NCBI RefSeq assembly: GCF_900107605.1 | Contig: NZ_FNQJ01000017.1 | Span: 1-64,000 of the forward strand | Reading direction: 5' to 3' | DNA: 64,000 nt | Source of the DNA: Acidovorax soli | Lineage (GTDB): Bacteria > Pseudomonadota > Gammaproteobacteria > Burkholderiales > Burkholderiaceae_C | Shown here: piece by piece, positions 49,956 to 60,300 of the stretch | Position numbering within the stretch: position 1 is the stretch's first letter | Layout: each line of letters opens with the position of its first letter | Made by a program: the position numbers and the translations under genes | The notes under the pieces: model-generated | Seen by the model: only the letters and a program-made list of their open reading frames with translations | Told to the model about the DNA's origin: nothing | The model's database searches: none

Positions 49956-50447
49956 GCGCGGTGCCGGCAGCCTCAACTGGGACTGTTGCACCACCTGCAC
50001 GCAATCGCGCAGGTGCTGCTCCCCCAGGTAGCGCAAGGTGGTGTAGCCCACGGTGGCGGCCACCGCCTGGCCTGCCAGCGGCACATATTTGACCAGCTGC
50101 TTTGTCGTGAGACGCAGGCCCACCGCTCGGGTGGCACGCAGCACCAGTTCCTTGGTGATGAATTTGCCGATCAGCACGGACCCGACCAACGTCACCGCTT
50201 TTTGCACCTGCTCGCGCTTGTGCGGGTCGAGCTGGTCGAGTTGCGCAGGCGTGAGCCCAAACTGGGCATTGACTTGCGGCAGCAGCTGCGAGAGCAGTGC
50301 GGCATCTACCGCCCAGTCCAGCCCTGGCACCGGCACTGTGCTGGCCACCGCTGCCACCAGGGCGCGGCGGTGCAGCAGGCGGCGGCTGCGCTGCACGGCC
50401 GCCGCCAGTTCGGGGTTGCCTGCGGCCATTTGCCGGGCGCTTGCCAT
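49953..50447 (-). CDS. DUF697/EcsC-like membrane-associated protein
   Basis: A 164-residue protein with two weakly hydrophobic regions (VAAVASTVPVPGLDW; PLAGQAVAATVGYTTLRYLG). The layout resembles the DUF697-like family; similarity is partial. ATG 50447 was chosen because the upstream frame is a shadow of the GlsB gene. It follows the GlsB gene by 14 bases, so the two are one unit. Confidence 0.6.
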   Translation of the reverse strand: MASARQMAAGNPELAAAVQRSRRLLHRRALVAAVASTVPVPGLDWAVDAALLSQLLPQVNAQFGLTPAQLDQLDPHKREQVQKAVTLVGSVLIGKFITKELVLRATRAVGLRLTTKQLVKYVPLAGQAVAATVGYTTLRYLGEQHLRDCVQVVQQSQLRLPAPR

Positions 50448-50461
50448 GGGCTGGCCTGCGA

Positions 50462-50713
50462 TCAGGTCTTGCCTTTGAACAGGCCGTAGATCACCAGCAA
50501 TACCACCGCGCCCACCACCGAGGCAATCCAGCCTGCAGCGGCGCCATGCTGGTACCAGCCCATGGCCGTCCCCACGTAACTGGCGAGAAACGAGCCGGCC
50601 ACGCCCAGCAAGGCGGTCATGATCCAGCCAAGCTTGTCGTCGCCGGGCTTGACCGCCCGCGCAATGAAGCCAACGACGAGTCCGACGATGAGGGTTCCGA
50701 GGATTGACAGCAT
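50462..50713 (-). CDS. GlsB/YeaQ/YmgE family membrane protein, second copy
   Basis: An 83-residue three-helix protein: MLSILGTLIVGLVVGFIARAVKPG and GVAGSFLASYVGTAMGWYQ. It is a clear paralogue of the protein at 45448. Its 245-base upstream gap (50714-50958) is shared with the divergent small exported protein; I recognised no operator in it. Confidence 0.9.
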   Translation of the reverse strand: MLSILGTLIVGLVVGFIARAVKPGDDKLGWIMTALLGVAGSFLASYVGTAMGWYQHGAAAGWIASVVGAVVLLVIYGLFKGKT

Positions 50714-50958
50714 GGCGGCACCTGGTAATAAAGATAGGTGCCAATGTATGCCAAATGACCCTGGCGCGTGTGTCAGACAGGGCCTTGTGTTGGCGCAATG
50801 GCGAGAAGCACCCAAGGGCGGGCAAAGCCCATGCATGTGGACATTGTCCGACACCCGGGCGCGCTCGGCACCTGCGCCTTGCCCGGGAGCCGACCTATGG
50901 TGGCATCTGTGTCCCGCTTCTAAATTGACCTCTTCGGATGAACTCGAAAGGAAATCAC

Positions 50959-51330
50959 ATGAAAAACCATACGTTGTCAGGCCTGCTGGCTGCAACAGTC
51001 TGTGCGGTTGCAGGTGTGTTGTCGGTACCGGTTTGGGCCCAAGGTAGGGGTGAGGCATCGCTGATGCGGGGTGCCGTGCCCGACACCACGGCCCAGCAAC
51101 GCTACCAGTCGGCCATCCGCGAAGCCGGTGGCGGGTTGAAGGTCAGTCTGGAAGAATGCAAGGCCATGCCCCCAGGCAAGGAACGCAAGGGCTGTGAAGC
51201 TGAGGCACTGTCGCGTTACCAGCAGGACATGGCCGACGCCCGTGCCATGCGCAGCAACCCCGACAAGGGACCCGTCAATATCACGGGTGGACCCATTCGA
51301 AGCACTGAAACGGTCACTGTGAAGCCCTGA
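50959..51330 (+). CDS. small exported protein of unknown function
   Basis: A 123-residue protein with a signal peptide (LSGLLAATVCAVAGVLSVPVWAQ). The mature part is hydrophilic, with LEECKAMPPGKERKGCEAEA giving two cysteines 10 residues apart and YQQDMADARAM. I do not recognise the family. AAAGGA lies upstream of ATG 50959. Confidence 0.7.
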   Translation: MKNHTLSGLLAATVCAVAGVLSVPVWAQGRGEASLMRGAVPDTTAQQRYQSAIREAGGGLKVSLEECKAMPPGKERKGCEAEALSRYQQDMADARAMRSNPDKGPVNITGGPIRSTETVTVKP

Positions 51331-51368
51331 CCAGGGTGAGGCCGCAGAGGCTTGCAGCGCTGCAAAGC

Positions 51369-51932
51369 TCAGGGCTGGGCTTTGGCTTCCACGGTGACCC
51401 GGCGGGCCCCGTCGAAACGGCGTTGCCAGTAGGACTGGCGCATGTCTTCGACCCGCACTTCGCTGCCGGTGCGGGGCGAGTGGATGAATTTGCCGTCGCC
51501 CACATAGATACCCACATGGCTGAAGGCGCGGCGCATGGTGTTGAAGAACACCAGATCGCCGGGCTGCAGTTCCTTTTTGTCGATCACCTGGGTGCTGGCG
51601 GCCTGCTCATCAGCTCTGCGGGGCAGGATCTTGCCCACGGTTTTCTCGTAGACGGTGAGCACGAAGCCGCTGCAGTCAAAGCCGGTTGCCGCACTGGTGC
51701 CACCGCGGCGATAGGGTACGCCGATGAATCCCATGGCGTTGCTGAGCAGATCTGCGGTGCGGTCGGCGACCACATGGGCTTTGTCTGCCACGGAATGGCG
51801 CACGTCATCGAGCTGGGTCAGCAGGCCTTTATCGGCCAGAAAACGCTCGATATCTTCGGGGGATGCCGCTGCAGGGGCAGCTTGGGCGGCAGAGGCAACG
51901 GTGAGGAGTAAGGCGATGAACCAACGGGACAT
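51369..51932 (-). CDS. NlpC/P60 family cell wall hydrolase
   Basis: A 187-residue exported cysteine peptidase. A signal peptide (FIALLLTVASAAQA) precedes the NlpC/P60 domain with catalytic cysteine in ATGFDCSGFVLTVY, histidine in FSHVGIYVGDGKFIHSP, and YRRGGTSA before it. It probably cleaves peptide stems of peptidoglycan. ATG 51932 was preferred to the upstream extension to 52028. Divergent from the phosphorylase gene. Confidence 0.92.
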   Translation of the reverse strand: MSRWFIALLLTVASAAQAAPAAASPEDIERFLADKGLLTQLDDVRHSVADKAHVVADRTADLLSNAMGFIGVPYRRGGTSAATGFDCSGFVLTVYEKTVGKILPRRADEQAASTQVIDKKELQPGDLVFFNTMRRAFSHVGIYVGDGKFIHSPRTGSEVRVEDMRQSYWQRRFDGARRVTVEAKAQP

Positions 51933-52049
51933 GGGTGCGGAGGGTAACACGCTTTTCTTACAGGCCCGGAATCGGGTGTTCTGCGCAAGTTGTTGATTTG
52001 AATCGTTTTCCCGTTTCGGCGGCGGCATTTACGGTGTAGGCTGCTGTCC

Positions 52050-53648
52050 ATGCATATCGAGACCAGCGAACCCCGGGACATGCCTGCTGCACCCGTTTCC
52101 ACCCAGATTCCATCCCAACTCGCCCTGCGCCGCGTGGCCATCGACACCTGGCACGAAAACGTTGCCTACCTGCACCGCGATTGCGCGGTGTACCGGGCCG
52201 AGGGCTTTCAGGCGCTGTCCAAGATCGAGGTGCGCGCCAATGGCCGCCACATCCTGGCCACCGTGAACGTGGTGGACGACACCGCCATCGTGGGCTGCCA
52301 TGAGCTGGGCCTGTCAGAAGACGCCTTTGCCCAGCTGGATGTGGAAAACGGCCACACCGTGTCGGTCACGCAGGCCGAGCCGCCCGAGTCCATGGGGGCG
52401 CTGTTTCGCAAGATTTCTGGCGAGCGCCTGACGCGGGCGGATTACGCGGCCATCGTGCGCGACATTGCGGGCCACCACTATTCCAAGATCGAGCTGACGG
52501 CCTTTGTCGTGGCCTGCCACCGCGATGAGCTCGACCGCGAAGAGGTGTTCTTCCTGACCGACGCCATGGTGGCCAGCGGCCGACGCCTCGACTGGCATGA
52601 ACCGCTGGTGGTGGACAAGCACTGCATCGGCGGCATCCCCGGCAACCGCACGACCATGCTGGTGGTGCCCATCGTGGCGGCCCATGGCATGTTGTGCCCC
52701 AAGACATCGTCGCGCGCCATCACCTCGCCGGCCGGCACGGCCGACACCATGGAGGTGCTGGCCAAGGTGGAGCTGCCGTCCGAGCAGCTGGCCGACATCG
52801 TGCGCGACTACCGCGGCTGCCTGGCCTGGGGTGGCACGGCCAATCTTTCACCGGCCGATGATGTGCTGATTTCGGTGGAGCGCCCGCTGTCCATCGATTC
52901 GGCCGGGCAGATGGTGGCCTCCATCCTGTCCAAGAAGGTGGCCGCCGGCGCCACCCACCTGGTGCTCGATATTCCCATCGGCCCCACGGCCAAGGTGCGC
53001 TCCATGCCCGAGGCCCAGCGCTTGCGCCGCCTGTTTGAATATGTGGCGCGGCGCATGGGCCTGTCGCTGGACGTGGTCATCACCGACGGGCGCCAGCCCG
53101 TGGGCAACGGCATCGGTCCGGTGCTGGAGGCGCGCGACGTCATGCGTGTGCTGCAAAACGACCCCGATGCGCCCAACGACCTGCGGCAGAAATCCTTGCG
53201 GCTGGCGGGCCGCCTGATCGAATGCGACCCCGACGTGCGCGGCGGCGACGGCTACGCCATTGCGCGCGACATTCTCGATTCGGGCCGGGCGCTGCGGCGC
53301 ATGGAAGAGATCATCGCCGCGCAGGGCAGCAAGGGGTTCGATCACCTGCATCCGCAGCTGGGGCCACTGACCTTCGAGGTCTGCGCACCCGCCAGCGGCA
53401 CCGTGGTGGGCATCGACAACTTCCAGATCGCCCGTGTGGCCCGGCTGGCGGGCGCACCCAAGGTGCAGGGCGCGGGCGTGGACCTGTTGCACAAGCTGGG
53501 CGCCACGGTGGCGCAGGGCGATGTGCTGTACCGCGTGCATGCCGGCTACCCCGCCGACCTGGAGTTTGCCCGGCAGGCCAGTGTCCGGGACATTGGCTAC
53601 CGGCTGGGCGCTGCCGACGCCGTGCCCCAGGTATTTGTGGAGTTCTGA
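52050..53648 (+). CDS. thymidine/AMP phosphorylase-like protein
   Basis: A 532-residue protein of the nucleoside phosphorylase II fold, with the long N-terminal extension of archaeal AMP phosphorylases ([18 protein letters not shown]). Landmarks are [39 protein letters not shown] (phosphate and nucleoside site), and a C-terminal ANRN-like domain. AMP phosphorylase makes ribose 1,5-bisphosphate and a free base; thymidine phosphorylase is the alternative. A PRPP-synthetase-like gene starts two bases later. Confidence 0.9.
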   Translation: MHIETSEPRDMPAAPVSTQIPSQLALRRVAIDTWHENVAYLHRDCAVYRAEGFQALSKIEVRANGRHILATVNVVDDTAIVGCHELGLSEDAFAQLDVENGHTVSVTQAEPPESMGALFRKISGERLTRADYAAIVRDIAGHHYSKIELTAFVVACHRDELDREEVFFLTDAMVASGRRLDWHEPLVVDKHCIGGIPGNRTTMLVVPIVAAHGMLCPKTSSRAITSPAGTADTMEVLAKVELPSEQLADIVRDYRGCLAWGGTANLSPADDVLISVERPLSIDSAGQMVASILSKKVAAGATHLVLDIPIGPTAKVRSMPEAQRLRRLFEYVARRMGLSLDVVITDGRQPVGNGIGPVLEARDVMRVLQNDPDAPNDLRQKSLRLAGRLIECDPDVRGGDGYAIARDILDSGRALRRMEEIIAAQGSKGFDHLHPQLGPLTFEVCAPASGTVVGIDNFQIARVARLAGAPKVQGAGVDLLHKLGATVAQGDVLYRVHAGYPADLEFARQASVRDIGYRLGAADAVPQVFVEF

Positions 53649-53650
53649 CC

Positions 53651-54598
53651 ATGTTGGCTGACCCATTGCAGGCCTGCCTGCTGCATTTCGATGATGAAAC
53701 CGATGCCGCCGGGCGACTGGCCCAGGCTGCGCAATTGCCCGCGAAGATGATCGAGCGCCACCGTTTCCCCGATGGCGAGCTCAAATTGCGGCTGCCGGTG
53801 GACGGGGCAGGGCGCCTGCCGCCCCAGGTAGTGCTGCTGCGCAGCCTGCACGATCCCAACGAGAAACTGGTCGAGCTGCTGCTGGCAGCCCGCGCTGCGC
53901 GCACCCTGGGCGCACGGCACATCACGCTGGTGGCACCCTACCTGGCCTATATGCGGCAGGACATTGCCTTCGCGCCCGGCGAGGTGGTCAGCCAGCAGGT
54001 GGTGGGCGGGTTTCTGGCCGGGCTGGTGGATGCCGTCATCACGGTCGATCCGCACCTGCACCGGGTGGCGACGCTGCAGGAGGCGATGGCCGTGCCCGAT
54101 GCCATTGCGCTCAGCGGGGCCGAGCCGCTGTCCGACCTGATCGCCCGGCGGCGCCCGCACGCCTTGCTGGTCGGGCCCGATGGCGAGTCGGCCCAGTGGA
54201 TAGCCCAGGCCGCCGTCCGCCATGGCTTTGACCACGCGGTCTGCACCAAGGTGCGCCACGGTGACCGGGATGTCACGATCGAGCTGCCACCCATCGCCGC
54301 CGCAGGGCGCGCCGTGGTGCTGCTCGACGACATGGCCAGCACCGGCCGCACCCTGGCGCTGGCCACGCGGCTGCTGCGGGCGGCAGGGGCGGCGTCGGTG
54401 GACGTGGCCGTCACCCATGCCCTGTTTGCCGGCGATGCCCTGCAGGCGCTGAACGACGCCGGTGTAGGCGAGGTTTGGAGCACCGACTGCATTCCCCATG
54501 CCAGCAACGCCGTGGCCATGGCCGAACCCCTGGCGCAGGCGCTCCGGTCGCTGCTGCAGCGCCGAGGCGGGCTGCGACAATCAGCGCCTTTGCCGTGA
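53651..54598 (+). CDS. ribose-phosphate pyrophosphokinase-like protein
   Basis: A 315-residue protein of the PRPP synthetase type: FPDGELKLRLP, VAPYLAYMRQDIAF, TVDPHLHR, and the PRPP loop VVLLDDMASTGRTLALA near residue 220. It is a divergent paralogue rather than the housekeeping prs. Its tight coupling to the AMP phosphorylase-like gene suggests that both act on ribose 1,5-bisphosphate or PRPP in nucleotide salvage; this is inference. Confidence 0.88.
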   Translation: MLADPLQACLLHFDDETDAAGRLAQAAQLPAKMIERHRFPDGELKLRLPVDGAGRLPPQVVLLRSLHDPNEKLVELLLAARAARTLGARHITLVAPYLAYMRQDIAFAPGEVVSQQVVGGFLAGLVDAVITVDPHLHRVATLQEAMAVPDAIALSGAEPLSDLIARRRPHALLVGPDGESAQWIAQAAVRHGFDHAVCTKVRHGDRDVTIELPPIAAAGRAVVLLDDMASTGRTLALATRLLRAAGAASVDVAVTHALFAGDALQALNDAGVGEVWSTDCIPHASNAVAMAEPLAQALRSLLQRRGGLRQSAPLP

Positions 54599-54622
54599 AC
54601 TGGCCCGTTTCTGAAGGACACC

Positions 54623-55228
54623 ATGCTGCTCGACGCCTCTGAATCCCAACTCGTTCTGGTGGACTACCAGGAACGCCTGATGCCGGCCATCTTTGAAGGC
54701 CCCGCCGTGCTGGCAAATGCGCTGCGCCTGGCCCAGGTGGCCCGGCTCATGGAGGTGCCCGTGTGGGGCACCGAGCAGAACCCATCGCGCCTGGGTGGCA
54801 ACGACACTGCGCTGCGCGCCCTGTGCCAGAACACGCTGGCCAAGATGCACTTCAGCGCCGCCGAAGAAGGCCTGGGCGAATGGCTGCGTCCACCCGCAAA
54901 GCCCCAGCAGGGTGGCAATGCCCGCAGCCTGCCACGCCACCTGCAAAAACCCGCCCAGCAGGCGCCCGAGCGCGGCACCATCGTCATCGCCGGCTGCGAG
55001 GCCCATGTGTGCCTGCTGCAGACCGCGCTGGACCTGATCGAGGATGAGTTCGAAGTGTGGGTGGTGACCGACGCCTGCAGCTCGCGCACCGAGCGCAACC
55101 GCGATGCCGCCTTCGACCGGCTGGCCGGTGCGGGTGCCGAGCTGGTGACCACCGAGATGGTGGCGTTTGAGTGGCTGCGCAGCTGCGAGAACCCGGTGTT
55201 CAAGGACGTTCTGGCGCTGGTGAAATAG
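54623..55228 (+). CDS. isochorismatase-like hydrolase
   Basis: A 201-residue cysteine hydrolase of the isochorismatase fold: LVLVDYQERLMPAI with the catalytic aspartate, a lysine in LAKMHFSA, and the nucleophile in IAGCEAHVCLLQTALDL. The substrate is unknown. It follows the PRPP-synthetase-like gene by 24 bases. Confidence 0.9.
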   Translation: MLLDASESQLVLVDYQERLMPAIFEGPAVLANALRLAQVARLMEVPVWGTEQNPSRLGGNDTALRALCQNTLAKMHFSAAEEGLGEWLRPPAKPQQGGNARSLPRHLQKPAQQAPERGTIVIAGCEAHVCLLQTALDLIEDEFEVWVVTDACSSRTERNRDAAFDRLAGAGAELVTTEMVAFEWLRSCENPVFKDVLALVK

Positions 55229-55237
55229 GGCGGCTGA

Positions 55238-55315
55238 TCTTTCAGCCTCTTTTGGGCCTCCTGCGTTGATACAGCAGGCGCTGCTAGCTATCCAATAAAT
55301 AGCGTATTGATTTCG
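55238..55315 (-). repeat. palindromic repeat copy between the hydrolase gene and prpE
   Basis: On the minus strand GCTAT...ATAGC is followed by AGCGCC and a GGCCCAAAAGAGGC tail, the full order of the family. It runs opposite to both flanking genes. Confidence 0.65.
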
Positions 55316-55408
55316 TTTGTGCGTCAGCTTCCCGAAAGCCCGTCATGAATAATTATGAATTCAAAACCTGCAGCCCCTGCAGGGCGAGAGATGCCGAGGA
55401 GACTCCCC

Positions 55409-57304
55409 ATGCCCAGCTATGCCGACTTTTACCGCCAGTCCATCGACCAACGCGACACCTTCTGGGCCGAGCAGGCCCAGCTGATTGACTGGCAGACGCC
55501 ACCCCGGCAGATCTGCGACTACAGCAACCCGCCGTTTGCGAAGTGGTTTGTCGGCGGCACCACCAACCTGTGCCACAACGCGATCGACCGCCACCTCAAG
55601 GACCGCGCCAGCCAGCCGGCGCTGGTGGCCATCTCCACCGAAACCGATACCGAGCGCAGCTATAGCTTTGCCGAACTGCATGCCGAAGTGCAGCGCATGG
55701 CCGCCGTGCTGCAGAGCCTGGGGGTGAAGAAGGGCGACCGCGTGCTCATCTACATGCCCATGATCGCCGAGGCCGCCTTTGCCATGCTGGCCTGCGTGCG
55801 CATCGGTGCACTGCATTCGGTGGTGTTTGGCGGTTTTGCCTCGGGTTCGCTGGCTTCGCGCATCGAGGATGCCGAACCCGTGGCCATCGTCAGCGCCGAT
55901 GCCGGCTCGCGCGGCGGCAAGAGCGTGCCCTACAAGCCGCTGCTGGATGAAGCGATCGCGCTGTCCAAGCACAAGCCCACCGCCGTGCTCATGGTGGACC
56001 GGGGCCTGGCACCCATGGCCATGCGCGCCGGCCGCGACCACGACTGGGCGGCGCTGCGCGCGCAGCACCTGAACGCCGCCGTGCCCTGCGAGTGGGTGGA
56101 ATCCACCCACCCCAGCTACACGCTCTACACCAGCGGCACCACCGGCAAGCCCAAGGGCGTGCAGCGCGACACCGGCGGCTACACCGTGGCGCTGGCCGCC
56201 AGCATGAAGCACATTTTTGATGCCCAGGCCGGCCAGACCTACTTTGCCACCAGCGACATCGGCTGGGTGGTGGGGCACAGCTACATCATCTACGGCCCGC
56301 TGATCGCCGGCATGACCACCATCATGTACGAGGGCCTGCCCACGCGGCCCGACGCGGGCGTGTGGTGGAGCATTGTCGAAAAGTACAAGGTCACGCACAT
56401 GTTCTCGGCCCCCACGGCGGTGCGCGTGCTGAAAAAGCACGACGCCTCGTGGCTGCAGAAATACGACGTCTCCACCCTCAAGGCCCTGTGGCTGGCCGGC
56501 GAGCCGCTGGACGAACCCACGGCCCAGTGGATCAGCGACGCGCTCTCGGTGCCCATCATCGACAACTACTGGCAGACCGAGACCGGCTGGCCCATCCTCA
56601 CGCTGGCCAACGGCGTGGAGCAGCAGACCACCCGCTTTGGCAGCCCCGGCAAGGCCATGTATGGCTACAACGTCAAGCTGATCGATGAATCCAACGGCGA
56701 AGAATTGACCGCCCCCAACCAGAAGGGCGTGGTGGCCATCGAAGGCCCACTGCCGCCCGGTTGCATGCAGACCGTGTGGCGCGACGATGAGCGCTTCGTC
56801 AACACCTACTGGAAGAGCATTCCCGGCCGCCTGATCTACAGCACCTTTGACTGGGGCATCCGCGATGCCGATGGCTACCACTTCATCCTGGGCCGCACCG
56901 ACGACGTGATCAACGTGGCCGGGCACCGCCTGGGCACGCGCGAAATCGAGGAATCCATCTCGTCGCACCCCAACATCGCCGAAGTGGCCGTGGTGGGCGT
57001 GGCCGACAGCCTCAAGGGCCAGGTGGCCATGGCCTTTGCCGTGCCGCGCGATGCTTCGGGTCTGGTGGACGACGCCGCGCGCCTGAAGCTCGAAGGCGAG
57101 GTGATGAAGCAGGTGGACAGCCAGCTGGGCGCCGTGGCCCGCCCCGCGCGCGTGTACTTCGTGACGGTGCTGCCCAAGACGCGCAGCGGCAAGCTGCTGC
57201 GCCGCGCTCTGCAGGCCGTGGCCGAGCGCCGCGACCCGGGCGACCTGACCACCATGGACGACCCGGTAGCGTTGCAGCAGGTGAAAGACCTGGTGGGCTC
57301 CTGA
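55409..57304 (+). CDS. prpE: propionyl-CoA synthetase
   Basis: A 631-residue adenylate-forming ligase. YTSGTTGKPKGVQRDTGGY is the AMP/phosphate loop, TSDIGWVVGHSYIIYGPL, ETGWPILTLANG, and GRTDDVINVAGHRLGTREIEE the A8 region; the catalytic lysine is in TRSGKLLRR near the end. The RDTGGY and GHSYIIYGPLI texts favour PrpE over acetyl-CoA synthetase. GAGGAG lies before ATG 55409. A hairpin-rich repeat follows the gene. Confidence 0.94.
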   Translation: MPSYADFYRQSIDQRDTFWAEQAQLIDWQTPPRQICDYSNPPFAKWFVGGTTNLCHNAIDRHLKDRASQPALVAISTETDTERSYSFAELHAEVQRMAAVLQSLGVKKGDRVLIYMPMIAEAAFAMLACVRIGALHSVVFGGFASGSLASRIEDAEPVAIVSADAGSRGGKSVPYKPLLDEAIALSKHKPTAVLMVDRGLAPMAMRAGRDHDWAALRAQHLNAAVPCEWVESTHPSYTLYTSGTTGKPKGVQRDTGGYTVALAASMKHIFDAQAGQTYFATSDIGWVVGHSYIIYGPLIAGMTTIMYEGLPTRPDAGVWWSIVEKYKVTHMFSAPTAVRVLKKHDASWLQKYDVSTLKALWLAGEPLDEPTAQWISDALSVPIIDNYWQTETGWPILTLANGVEQQTTRFGSPGKAMYGYNVKLIDESNGEELTAPNQKGVVAIEGPLPPGCMQTVWRDDERFVNTYWKSIPGRLIYSTFDWGIRDADGYHFILGRTDDVINVAGHRLGTREIEESISSHPNIAEVAVVGVADSLKGQVAMAFAVPRDASGLVDDAARLKLEGEVMKQVDSQLGAVARPARVYFVTVLPKTRSGKLLRRALQAVAERRDPGDLTTMDDPVALQQVKDLVGS

Positions 57305-57327
57305 ACCTTGTGCCCGATGGGGTGCAG

Positions 57328-57385
57328 AAGCTATCAAAAAATAGCTGCAAGCGCTTGATGATCAAGCGCTGCAGCCGTTTCTATA
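57328..57385 (+). repeat. best-preserved palindromic repeat copy; probable bidirectional terminator
   Basis: GCTAT (57330-57334) and ATAGC (57341-57345) make the first hairpin; AGCGCTTGAT and ATCAAGCGCT (57350-57370) form a perfect 10-bp stem with a one-base loop. It sits between convergent prpE and the GGDEF-EAL gene, whose stop codon lies in its tail. Confidence 0.8.
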
Positions 57386-60300
57386 TCAAATAATCCTCCG
57401 AGTTCTGACGCTGCCACTCGGCGGGCGGCTGCCAGCGGTTGGCCCATTCGATGAAGGCATCGATGGGCATGGGGTGCGCAATGCAATTGCCCTGGGCATG
57501 GGCACAGCCGAGTTGCAGCAGCAACTGGCCCTGGGCTTTGGTTTCCACGCCCTCGGCGACCACCTGGTAGCCAAACGACTGGGCCAGGCCGATTACCCCC
57601 TGCACGATGGCCCGGTCCCCCGGATCGGCCATCATGCCCCGCACGAAGCTCTGGTCGATCTTCAGCGTGTCCATGGGCAGGCGGCGCAGGTAGGTGAGCG
57701 ATGAATAGCCGGTGCCGAAGTCATCGAGCGAGATGGCCACGTCCAGCGCGCGCAGTTCGGCCAGCGTCGCAGCGACGGCGGGCAGATCGTACAGCGCCGC
57801 ACTTTCGGTGATTTCCAGCTCGACCAGCCTGGGCGCCAACCGGGGATGTCGGGCCAGGCACTGCACCATCCAGGCAGCAAAACCGGGGTGCTGCAGTTGC
57901 TGGGCCGAGATGTTGATGCTCACGGGTATGGCCAGACCCGCATCCAGCAGGCGTTCCAGCTGCGCCAGTGCCGCTTCCACCACCCACTCACCAAAGTCGA
58001 TTTCCAGCGGGGTGCCGTCCAGCAGTGGCAAAAAGGCGGCGGGAGGCAGCAGGCCGCGTTCGGGGTGCTGCCAGCGTGCCAGCACCTCGGCCCCCACCAC
58101 CTGACCCGTCTGCATGACCACCTTGGGCTGCAGAAACAGCACGAATTGCGCCTGTGCCAGCGCCTCGCGCAGACGCAGGCCCTGTTCGCGCTGCTCACGC
58201 CGGGCGCGCTCCTGGGCCGCGTCGAACTGGTGAAACCGGTTGCGCCCCGCCTGCTTGGCGGCATACATGGCCTGGTCCGCATGGCGCAGCAGGGTGTCGG
58301 CGTCCGCATCGTCCGAGGGAAACATGGTGTAGCCGATGCTGGCTGTCACGGCCACCCGCTCGGTATCGAGCGTGTAGGGCGAGGAAATGCTTTCCATCAG
58401 GCGTTGCAGCAAGCGTTCGCCATCGGTGTGCGAGGCCAGGCCCGGCAGGAGGATGGCGAATTCGTCACCGCCCAGTCGGGCCACGCAATCTTGCGGGCGC
58501 AGCGCACGCGCGAGCCGGCCCGCCACCACCACCAGCAATCGGTCGCCCGCACCGTGGCCCAGGCGGTCGTTGACGGGTTTGAAGCCATCCAGGTCCAGGT
58601 AGGCCACCCCCAGCTGGGTGCCGTGCGCCCGGGCCTGGGCCATGCTGTCCTGCAGCCGGTGGGCCAGCAGAACGCGGTTGGGCAGGCCCGTCAGGGCGTC
58701 GTAATGGGCCAGCCTCTGCAGCAGCTCTTCCTGCTCGCGCTGTGGCGTGACGTCAATGGTGACGCCGAGCATGCGCGCAGGTGTGCCGGCACCGTCGTGG
58801 CCGATGATCTTGCCCAGGTTGCGGATCCAGCGGGCGGTTTGCTGGGGCCGCATCACTTTCCAGGTGGCATCGAACGGGGTGGCCGGGTGGGCGCAATGGC
58901 GCGCCACTTCCGCCGCAATGCCGGGTAGCGCATCGGCGGCCACCGCCGTCGTCCAGTGCACGGCCGGCGCCCCGGCATCGTAGGAAGTCACGCCGCGCAG
59001 CTCGCGCCAGCGCGCGTCGCCGCTGACCATGCCGGTCTGCAGATCCCAGTCCCACAGGCCCAGCGCAGCGGCCGAGAGGGTGAGCGACAGCAGCGCCTCG
59101 CGTTCGCGCACCTGCTCTTCGCTGCGTTTGCGATCGGTGATGTCCTGCAGCGCAAACAGCCAGCAAGCCTGGCCATCGAACTCCGTGGCAAGCATCGACT
59201 GCAGTGCCGTGTGCTCCTCACCGGTGCGCGTGCGCATCTTGACCTCGAAGGCGTTGATCTGGCCGGTCTGCCGGATCGCCTCTATCAGGCGGGCGCGTTC
59301 CTGCGCCTGGAAAATACCCAGTTTGACGGCCGAGCTGCCCACCGCCTGCGCACGCGTGAAGCCCAGCAATTGCTCCCACGCAGGGTTCACTTCCACATAG
59401 GCACCGTCGCTTTGGCGCGTCATGCCCATGGGGTAGGGCATGAGGCGGAAGATGCGCGAGAACCGGTCTTCGGACTGGCGCAGCTGCTGTTCGGAACGCT
59501 TGGCCGCATCGATGTCCTGTACCACACCGCGCATGCCGATGACCTTGCCATCTTGCAGCACCGGCTCGCCACTGGCGCTCACCCAGGCCTGGCGGCCATC
59601 GGCACGGATGATTTTGTGCACCAGGCTCCATTCGGCCTGGTGCGCGAAGCAGTCGCGCATCTTGCTGCGCAGGCTCTCCTGCCAGGCGGGCGCCACGAAC
59701 TGCTGGATATAGTCCTTCGGCGGCAGGGTGCCGGGGGGCAGGCCGTGGATTTCGCAGCAGATCTCCGACCAATAACCCGTGCCCTTGCCGCGCGTGTTCT
59801 CCCAGGCGCCCAGGCGCGCCATGCGGCCGGCCTGCTGCAGCAGATTGTTGAGCGCCCGCAGCTCATCGCTGGTGCGCTGCGCCTCTGTCATGTCGTGAAA
59901 GACAAACAGGAAACAGTTTTCCCCGTCCACCACGATGGGCCGGGCCGACATCAGGCCCGGCACGCGCACACCCTGGCGCTGCGCCACCATGGGCAGGCGG
60001 TCCACCTTGCCCTCGCGCTGGTAGGTGGCCAGCATGCGCGCGCGCTCCTGGCTCGACGCCCAGATGTTGAGTTCGGCAGACGTGCGCCCCAGTACAGCGC
60101 TGCGCTCTGCACCGAGCAGTTCGCAAAACGCCGGATTCACGTCGAGATAGCGCCCGTCCGATATCCGCGAGATGCCCGCGGGGTCGGGCAAGGTCTGGTA
60201 GATGGTGGTGTATCGGGCTTCCGATGCGCGCAGCGCGTCTTCGACATCGTGCTGGGCCGTGACGTCCACGGCCATGCCCAGCAAGGTGAGGGGGTGGCCG

